This document shows, piece after piece, positions 7,863 to 12,738 of a stretch of DNA of 12,738 nt. Below the pieces are notes generated by a model that had not been told where the DNA came from, ran no database searches, and saw nothing but the letters and a program-made list of their open reading frames with translations. The stretch covers positions 1-12,738 of the forward strand of contig NZ_URNN01000104.1 of assembly GCF_900549175.1 (NCBI RefSeq), written 5' to 3'. Origin of the DNA: an uncultured Prevotella sp. (GTDB taxonomy: Bacteria > Bacteroidota > Bacteroidia > Bacteroidales > Bacteroidaceae). Both the position numbers and the translations under genes were made by a program. The stretch's first letter is position 1, and every line of letters begins with the position of its first letter.

Positions 7863-9434
7863 CTATCTCAATATTTTCTTTCCACGATGTATGAACACTC
7901 CGTTTTTCGGATTGTCTACACGCTGGCCTTTCATGTTGTACCATGCGTTGTCCTCACGCACCTTCTGTTCTTCGGTCTCCACTGTGCTGATGGCATCGGT
8001 TCCGTTGTCGATGGTGAAGATGTAAGTGGAAAGGCTGCGTCCCGGGAAACGGAACGTAAGTTCGTCCGTCGGCTCGCTGATGTCAAGCGTGGCCTCGGCC
8101 ACCACAGCGTCTTCAGTGCTCTGTATGCGTTTGCCGCCTTTCACCTTATAGGGCAGCTTCATCTTCAGATTATAGTCGCGCGGCAGGGTGTCTATGGCCA
8201 TCACGATGAGTGAGTCACCCTTGATGTACGAGGAGAACTCCACCGGTGCATTGGTGCGTTCGGCCGCTGACGAAGAATAACCGAGACGTGTGGCACCCGG
8301 AAGATGCTTCGCGAAATGTGACATTATGAGGCCGCGGCGCAGGAGCTTACCCTTGTCATTGCCCGGCTGCACCGTGGCGTCACCGGAACCAATGAACGAC
8401 CAGTGGGCTATCATATACCAATATATATATGCAGAGGCATTGGCCAGCATCGACTCGTTGAGTTCTTCGGCAAAGAGTAGTTCCTCATGCCATGTGGGCA
8501 GGTCAATCACCCTGTCGGCTCCTGTCTTCTCGCCACGGGGGTCAAAACTGTGTTCCGTCATCCATGTCTCCTTACCCATATTCAAGCCCTTGGTGGCCAC
8601 GGTCTTCATATTGTTCAACGGCGGATTGCCATAAAGGTGGCCGCCGAGTATCTCTATGTGCTGGGCCGTCTCGGGGTCGTCGAGCAGTGCGTCACTATAG
8701 CTCGGTGTGAAGTTAAGGCTCTCTGCGCTGATAAGCTTAACGCCGAACTTGCTCTTGTTGAGGCGCTTGGCGTATTTCAGCACAAGTTCGTGCAGTTCTT
8801 CGGGGGTATAGAGACAACCGCTGTAACCGACCCACCAGTCGGGTTCGTTCTGCAGTGCCACGGCATCTACGTTCACTCCGTTGTTGGACATATAGGTAAG
8901 GAACGTATTTAGCCATGGGAAAAAGTCTTTATAGTTTTCGGTCTTCAACTTGCCGCGCTCTCCGCCCACGGAGCCGTCATCGTTGGTCACCTGTCCGCCG
9001 CTCGCACTGTTGTTCGTTTTGTATACGGCTGGGGGTGACCACGGTGTGCCGAAAACGATGGCGCCATACTCCTTTGCCCGTTTTGTCACCGGCAGATAGC
9101 CGTTCCAGTCGTAGATGGGATCCCACCACTCTTCCTTGACATCTCCCACAAGGTTGGGTGATATCTCCATACGCAATATGTTAAGCCCCACCTTGGAGTC
9201 AGGTCCGTAGAGCATGTCGATTACTTTCGTGTCACGTATCGGCTCCATAGCTCCGAAGCAGGCGGCAGCACCGAATCCGGTCACTGTCTGGTAGCGGGTC
9301 GTGTTGACCGTGAGCTGAAGCGTGGTCAGCGACGGGTCGGTCTCCGGAGCCACCTTCGTTTCCTGAGCGTTTGCATGAACTGCGGCAAACAGAACTGCCG
9401 CCAACATAAATTTCATTTTCATAATTCCATTCAT
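7863..9434 (-). CDS. Secreted glycoside hydrolase family 30 enzyme, probable xylanase (GH30_8-like)
   Basis: This 523-residue enzyme probably cleaves a xylan-type backbone. The ATG at 9432-9434 is chosen: it is preceded by GAAGAAAAAT and the signal peptide (MKMKFMLAAVLFAAVHANA, then QET) follows. A TTG at 9452 would overlap the -7 box, and a second ATG at 9420-9422 is possible. Numbered from 9434, the barrel opens with VTGFGAAACFG (51-61); acid/base E197 lies in QNEPDW and nucleophile E294 in MTEHSFD. A side beta domain (about 370-475) is typical of the family. The C-terminal tail (about 497-523) contains WYNMKGQRV. The segment YIYWYMIAHWSFIG (336-349) aligns with the loop that carries glucuronate-binding Arg in classical GH30_8 enzymes, and here the Arg pair is Ile-Ala. 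It is alone in its transcript, upstream of the esterase operon. Other GH30 subfamilies cannot be excluded. Confidence 0.88.
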   Translation of the reverse strand: MNGIMKMKFMLAAVLFAAVHANAQETKVAPETDPSLTTLQLTVNTTRYQTVTGFGAAACFGAMEPIRDTKVIDMLYGPDSKVGLNILRMEISPNLVGDVKEEWWDPIYDWNGYLPVTKRAKEYGAIVFGTPWSPPAVYKTNNSASGGQVTNDDGSVGGERGKLKTENYKDFFPWLNTFLTYMSNNGVNVDAVALQNEPDWWVGYSGCLYTPEELHELVLKYAKRLNKSKFGVKLISAESLNFTPSYSDALLDDPETAQHIEILGGHLYGNPPLNNMKTVATKGLNMGKETWMTEHSFDPRGEKTGADRVIDLPTWHEELLFAEELNESMLANASAYIYWYMIAHWSFIGSGDATVQPGNDKGKLLRRGLIMSHFAKHLPGATRLGYSSSAAERTNAPVEFSSYIKGDSLIVMAIDTLPRDYNLKMKLPYKVKGGKRIQSTEDAVVAEATLDISEPTDELTFRFPGRSLSTYIFTIDNGTDAISTVETEEQKVREDNAWYNMKGQRVDNPKNGVFIHRGKKILR

Positions 9435-9449
9435 ATTTTTCTTCGGCAG

Positions 9450-9469
9450 CAAAGTTAATCCTTTAACTT
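9450..9469 (-). promoter_or_regulatory. GH30 promoter -7 box overlapped by an 18-bp dyad
   Basis: On the minus strand 9450-9457 reads TAACTTTG, matching the -7 consensus TAnnTTTG. It gives a very short leader to the ATG at 9434, or about 22 nt to the alternative ATG at 9422. No TTTG -33 box lies at the usual spacing. A perfect dyad, AAGTTAA-TCCT-TTAACTT (9452-9469), covers the box and could be an operator or a degenerate piece of the octanucleotide repeat seen after apt. Confidence 0.45.
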
Positions 9470-9644
9470 CTCATTGGCTTCTCTGCTCGTCCAAACTTGT
9501 TTTCTTTTTGTAACAACAGTGGTTTTCAAAAGACAAAAGTCCCCGTTCGAGGACCTTTACCGGATATTTATGCACCAAATCAGTCTGAAAAGGCAGCATA
9601 AGAACCCGTCGGCGGAATTATTGCCGTGACATTGTCCTTTTTGT

Positions 9645-9850
9645 GGTTCATCCGACATTTCGAGTGATATATTAACGCTCAATGGCACAGTCATGCAATG
9701 GTAGGGGCAGAACTTGTTTTTGCCCGCCACACAAAAAAACAACCGACTTCATATTATCGCGGTCAAAGACAAGACTATGACCCTACCATTGATACGATAT
9801 CTGGGGGTAACATATATTCACTATCCATCACTCCAAATGTCTGATGAACC
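9645..9850. repeat. Imperfect inverted repeat, possible mobile-element relic or duplicated control region
   Basis: The 24 bases at 9645-9668 match the reverse complement of 9827-9850 at 22 positions (core GGTTCATC then GACATTT and GAGTGAT). Further in, CAATGGTAGGG (9696-9706) matches CCCTACCATTG (9781-9791) exactly, and the arms also show weak likeness beyond 9645 and 9850. Read outward, the two arms give similar short peptides, SLEMSDEP on the minus strand and SLQMSDEP on the plus strand, with several differences at third codon positions. No full transposase or target duplication is visible. It occupies most of the 560-bp divergent gap between GH30 and mnmG; the rest holds only the two promoters. 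Confidence 0.65.
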
Positions 9851-9926
9851 TGTTTTTAGACAGAAAGACATAAAAAACATATTGGGGTATGGAAATAAAG
9901 CTTCCTACTAATTTAGCAACCATAAT

Positions 9927-9958
9927 TCTGCTGGAATACAAAAGTTTTTGTAATTTTG
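9927..9958 (+). promoter_or_regulatory. Promoter of mnmG
   Basis: TAATTTTG at 9951-9958 fits the Bacteroidota -7 consensus TAnnTTTG and is followed by CA, as often seen. A weak -33 element, TCTG (9927-9930), lies 20 bp upstream, close to the usual spacing. Transcription would start near 9964, giving a leader of about 30 nt before the mnmG ATG at 9995. Confidence 0.65.
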
Positions 9959-9994
9959 CAGACATTATAACAAGTGTAGTCAAAACAACACATA

Positions 9995-11866
9995 ATGACA
10001 CTTAATTACGACGTACTGGTAATCGGCGGCGGACACGCCGGATGCGAGGCCGCCACGGCCGCGGCAAACATGGGCGCACGCACATGTCTGGTGACGATGG
10101 ACATGAACAAGATTGCGCAGATGAGCTGCAACCCGGCTGTGGGAGGCATAGCCAAGGGACAGATAGTGAGGGAAATAGACGCGCTCGGCGGAAAAATGGG
10201 ACTGGTGACCGACGCCACGGCCATACAGTTCCGCATGCTCAACCGCTCGAAAGGACCTGCCGTATGGAGCCCGCGGGCACAATGCGACCGCGAGAAATTC
10301 ATCTGGCAGTGGCGCACGGTTCTCGACAACACGCCCAACCTCGACATCTGGCAGGACCAGGCCGACGAGCTGATTGTGGAAAGTGGCAGGGCCGCCGGTG
10401 TGCGGACGATATGGGGAGCCGAACTGAGGGCGCGCTGCGTGGTGGTGACGGCAGGCACCTTCCTCAACGGACTGATGCACATCGGGCGCCGCATGGTGCC
10501 GGGTGGACGCATTGCAGAACCCGCCGTACCCCACTTCACCGAAAGCATAACGCGCCACGGCATTGTCTCGGCACGCATGAAGACGGGCACGCCGGTGCGC
10601 ATAGACCGCCGGTCGGTGCATTTCGAGGATATGGAAATACAGGAGGGCGAAACCGACTTCCACCGCTTCAGCTTCATGAGCAGCGGGCGCAAACTGCAGC
10701 AGCTGCCATGCTGGACATGCTACACCAACCGCGAGGTGCACGACACGCTGCGCGGCGGATTGGCAGACTCGCCCCTGTACAACGGACAGATAAAAAGCAT
10801 CGGACCGCGCTACTGCCCCTCGATAGAAACGAAACTGATGACGTTTCCGGACAAAGACCTGCACCCGCTGTTTCTCGAACCGGAAGGCGAAAACACAAAC
10901 GAGATGTATCTCAACGGCTTCTCGTCATCGCTGCCGATGGATGTGCAAATAGACGCGCTGCGCAAAATTCCGGCTCTGCGCGACGTGAAAGTCTACCGGC
11001 CGGGATATGCGATAGAATACGACTTCTTCGACCCAACGCAGCTGAAACACTCTCTCGAATCGAAGATAATCGGCGGACTGTTCTTTGCCGGGCAGGTGAA
11101 CGGCACCACAGGATATGAGGAGGCGGCGGGTCAGGGACTCGTGGCCGGTGTAAACGCCGCCCTCCAGTGCGGAGGTGGCGAACCTTTTGTGATGCACCGC
11201 GACGAGAGTTATATCGGCGTACTTATCGACGACCTCGTGACAAAGGGTGTAGACGAGCCTTACCGCATGTTCACATCAAGAGCCGAATACCGCATCCTGC
11301 TGCGTCAGGACGATGCCGACGCCCGACTGACGGAGAAGGCCTACACCCTGGGGCTGGCAAAACGCGAACGTTACGACCACTGGATGGAGAAGAAAGAGGC
11401 CATCGGGCGCTTCGAGCATTTCTGCAACTCGACATCAGTCAAGCCGCGCGAAATTAACGACGCTCTCGAACGTCTCGGCACCACTCCACTCCGCGAAGGC
11501 TGCAAACTGACAGACCTCATCAGCCGCCCGCAGCTGGACATAAAGAAACTGGCTGAGTTGGTGCCGTCGTTGAAGGAAGCCATGAACGCCCCGGCGGACA
11601 GAAAGGAGGAAATAGTGGAAGCGGCAGAAATACGCATCAAATATAAAGGATATATAGAACGTGAACGGATGGTGGCCGAAAAGATGCACCGTCTGGAGGA
11701 CATCAAGATAAAGGGGCGGTTCGACTATTCGTCGATGCAGCAGCTCTCAACAGAAGCCCGGCAGAAACTCGAACGCATCAATCCGGAGACACTGGCACAG
11801 GCGAGCCGCATACCGGGCATATCGCCGAGCGACATAAACGTCATGCTGGTGCTGATGGGAAGATAA
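9995..11866 (+). CDS. mnmG: tRNA uridine-5-carboxymethylaminomethyl modification enzyme MnmG (GidA)
   Basis: This FAD- and NADH-dependent cytosolic enzyme works with MnmE to modify the wobble uridine (U34) of certain tRNAs, which supports accurate decoding of A/G-ending codons. At 623 residues it has the family's normal length. The N-terminal Rossmann FAD site is GGGHAG (11-16). Family signatures are visible: MSCNPAVGGIAKGQ (43-56), GPRYCPSIETK (270-280), PGYAIEYDFF (336-345), the second flavin segment AGQVNGTTGYEEAAGQG (365-381) and TSRAEYRILLRQDDAD (427-442). The conserved cysteines appear to be C45 and C274. The helical C-terminal part that contacts MnmE and tRNA (about 550-623) is complete. 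It has its own promoter and is followed by a parS-like site and apt. The gene classically lies near replication origins. Confidence 0.98.
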   Translation: MTLNYDVLVIGGGHAGCEAATAAANMGARTCLVTMDMNKIAQMSCNPAVGGIAKGQIVREIDALGGKMGLVTDATAIQFRMLNRSKGPAVWSPRAQCDREKFIWQWRTVLDNTPNLDIWQDQADELIVESGRAAGVRTIWGAELRARCVVVTAGTFLNGLMHIGRRMVPGGRIAEPAVPHFTESITRHGIVSARMKTGTPVRIDRRSVHFEDMEIQEGETDFHRFSFMSSGRKLQQLPCWTCYTNREVHDTLRGGLADSPLYNGQIKSIGPRYCPSIETKLMTFPDKDLHPLFLEPEGENTNEMYLNGFSSSLPMDVQIDALRKIPALRDVKVYRPGYAIEYDFFDPTQLKHSLESKIIGGLFFAGQVNGTTGYEEAAGQGLVAGVNAALQCGGGEPFVMHRDESYIGVLIDDLVTKGVDEPYRMFTSRAEYRILLRQDDADARLTEKAYTLGLAKRERYDHWMEKKEAIGRFEHFCNSTSVKPREINDALERLGTTPLREGCKLTDLISRPQLDIKKLAELVPSLKEAMNAPADRKEEIVEAAEIRIKYKGYIERERMVAEKMHRLEDIKIKGRFDYSSMQQLSTEARQKLERINPETLAQASRIPGISPSDINVMLVLMGR

Positions 11867-11942
11867 TGCAGCCAAAGCAGAACGGTCTGACCAATACTGC
11901 ACGCAGCAATTCCGGCAGGAGCGGACAAGACCGCAAGGCAAG

Positions 11943-11958
11943 GGTTTCACGTGAAACA
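11943..11958. promoter_or_regulatory. parS centromere-like site (ParB binding)
   Basis: The sequence GGTTTCACGTGAAACA matches the conserved ParB (Spo0J) binding consensus TGTTNCACGTGAAACA at 15 of 16 positions and contains a perfect 14-bp palindrome (11944-11957). It lies in the 126-bp gap between mnmG and apt. ParB nucleates on such sites, spreads, and directs origin segregation and SMC loading. Scanning the window by eye for CACGTG cores with matching flanks gave no second copy. Confidence 0.82.
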
Positions 11959-11992
11959 ATCTGATAGAACAAATATTTATAAATAACTGAGT

Positions 11993-12523
11993 ATGAACAA
12001 CAAAACATTAATGGAGAATCTGCGATGCATACCGGATTTTCCGCAGAAGGGAATAAACTTCCGCGACGTAACAACACTTTTCAAAAACCCGGAGTGCATG
12101 CACATAATGATCGATGAGCTCTACGAAATCTACAAGGACAAGGGCATCACAAAAATCGTCGGCATAGAAAGCCGCGGATTTGTTCTGGCCTCTGCCCTCG
12201 CCGTCCGTCTCAACGCCGGCGTGGTGCTGTGCCGCAAACCGGGCAAACTGCCTGCCGAAACCGTACAGGAGAGCTACACGAAAGAATATGGCAGTGACAC
12301 CATCGAAATTCATAAAGATGCCATAACATCGGATGACGTGGTACTGCTGCACGACGACTTGCTGGCTACGGGCGGCACAATGAAAGCTGCCTACAATCTC
12401 GTGAAAAAGTTCGCGCCCAAGCAGACATACGTGAACTTTATCATCGAAATCACCGACGAAGGCCTGCACGGGCGAGATCTGTTCAAAGATGAAACAGAAG
12501 TGACAACACTGATAACGGTGTAG
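11993..12523 (+). CDS. apt: Adenine phosphoribosyltransferase
   Basis: This cytosolic purine-salvage enzyme converts adenine and PRPP to AMP and diphosphate. The 176-residue length is normal. The N-terminal PDFPQKGINFRDVTTL (14-29), IESRGF (58-63), the flexible-loop RKPGKLP (81-87) and the PRPP-binding motif HDDLLATGGT (120-129, acidic D121-D122) are all typical. The start ATG at 11993 matches the conserved N-terminus of family members. It follows mnmG by 126 bp in the same direction, with the parS-like site between. I see no TAnnTTTG box directly upstream, so it may be read through from mnmG. In many Bacteroidota genomes uvrC comes next; here the window ends in repeats before any such gene. 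Confidence 0.97.
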   Translation: MNNKTLMENLRCIPDFPQKGINFRDVTTLFKNPECMHIMIDELYEIYKDKGITKIVGIESRGFVLASALAVRLNAGVVLCRKPGKLPAETVQESYTKEYGSDTIEIHKDAITSDDVVLLHDDLLATGGTMKAAYNLVKKFAPKQTYVNFIIEITDEGLHGRDLFKDETEVTTLITV

Positions 12524-12535
12524 AAACGCTTTTGA

Positions 12536-12601
12536 GAAGTTAAGGATTCAAGGAGTTAAGGAGTTAAGGAGTTAAGGAGTTAAGGAGTTAAAGGGAGTTA
12601 A
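12536..12601. repeat. Octanucleotide tandem repeat, unit GGAGTTAA
   Basis: Five perfect GGAGTTAA units (12552-12591) are preceded by two degenerate ones (GAAGTTAA and GGATTCAA, 12536-12551) and followed by AGGGAGTTAA. The array begins 12 bp after the apt stop codon. Arrays like this change length readily by slipped-strand pairing. The unit has no internal dyad or spacers, so it is not a CRISPR array. Confidence 0.92.
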
Positions 12602-12646
12602 GCCAAATGCAGCAAGATTCACCGAGAAGCTAAGGAGCAAAAGACA

Positions 12647-12689
12647 GGGCGTTCAAAATTTGGGAAAAGCATACCTTTTTTGAACGCCC
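12647..12689. repeat. Long-stem palindrome downstream of apt (REP-like or terminator-like)
   Basis: GGGCGTTCAAAA (12647-12658) pairs perfectly with TTTTGAACGCCC (12678-12689), giving a 12-bp stem with a 19-nt loop. The T run sits inside the stem rather than after it, so this is not a standard intrinsic terminator, though it may still end the mnmG-apt transcript or protect its 3' end. It joins directly to a second palindrome. Confidence 0.6.
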
Positions 12690-12738
12690 CGCAGGGGCAG
12701 CAAGCACATAGCCCGGGGCAGAGCGAAGCGGCACCCCG
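12686..12738. repeat. GC-rich palindromic repeat cut by the window end
   Basis: GCCCC-GCA-GGGGC (12686-12698) is a tight hairpin. A second dyad, CGGGG (12714-12718) with CCCCG (12734-12738), encloses a 15-nt loop, and its right arm reaches the window edge. The look (CCCGGGG, a loop with GAGCGAAGCG, CCCCG) resembles dispersed intergenic repeats I recall from Bacteroidota, but only further copies in the genome would prove that. Confidence 0.45.

Noticed and set aside
9539..9554. GTCC/GGAC hairpin in the GH30 upstream region as an attenuator
   Set aside because: The stem is short with a mismatch, and it lies upstream of the likely GH30 transcription start, so it would not be in the transcript.
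9557..9911. Two short ORFs (minus 9557-9742, plus 9714-9911) as real genes
   Set aside because: Their only mutual likeness comes from the inverted repeat they cover; neither has a recognisable domain. They are reported as part of the repeat instead.
9980..10864. 294-codon minus-strand open frame
   Set aside because: It is antisense to the start of mnmG, a well-conserved gene, and its product is rich in His, Arg, Val and Ala as expected from a shadow frame.
10042..11118. 358-codon plus-strand open frame in another phase
   Set aside because: It overlaps mnmG in the same direction and gives a low-complexity Arg/His/Gly-rich product, typical of an off-frame reading of GC-rich coding DNA.
12536..12601. 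Short direct repeats as a CRISPR array
   Set aside because: Units are 8 bp, contiguous, without spacers, and no cas gene is nearby.

Overview
The window comes from a Bacteroidota chromosome, most likely Prevotellaceae. Four things point there: a single-protein hybrid two-component regulator (HTCS), promoter -7 boxes of the TAnnTTTG type, few Shine-Dalgarno sequences, and secreted glycosidases ending in short Prevotella-like C-terminal tails. Coding regions favour G/C at third positions, while intergenic stretches are AT-rich.

The left three quarters (about 48-9434, all minus strand) is a plant cell wall, probably xylan, degradation locus. Transcription runs right to left. First comes a stand-alone GH30 glycosidase (7863-9434). 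After a 409-bp gap with a possible terminator and a new promoter comes a tight three-gene operon: a secreted CE1-like esterase (5657-7453), a secreted GH5 glycosidase (3990-5660, ATGA overlap with the esterase) and the HTCS regulator (48-3977, 12 bp further on). The likely logic is that GH30 and GH5 cut the polysaccharide backbone, the esterase removes acyl or feruloyl groups, and the HTCS senses released oligosaccharides in the periplasm and activates the enzymes together with its own gene. No SusC/SusD pair lies in the window. A fragment at 2-37 may be the end of a convergent plus-strand gene.

The right quarter (9995-12523, plus strand) is core chromosome: mnmG (gidA) for tRNA wobble-uridine modification, then apt (adenine phosphoribosyltransferase). 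Between them at 11943-11958 is a 15/16 match to the ParB-binding centromere site parS, so this side may lie close to the replication origin. The divergent gap between GH30 and mnmG (9435-9994) holds outward promoters for both genes and an imperfect inverted repeat with arms of at least 24 bp (22/24 identical) that may be a mobile-element relic or a duplicated control region.

After apt there is an octanucleotide tandem array (GGAGTTAA) and then strong palindromes that run off the window end. I found no CRISPR array, tRNA, rRNA, intact insertion sequence or clearly new multi-gene system. The observations most worth following are the parS site, the inverted repeat upstream of mnmG, and the altered substrate-recognition loop of the GH30 enzyme.
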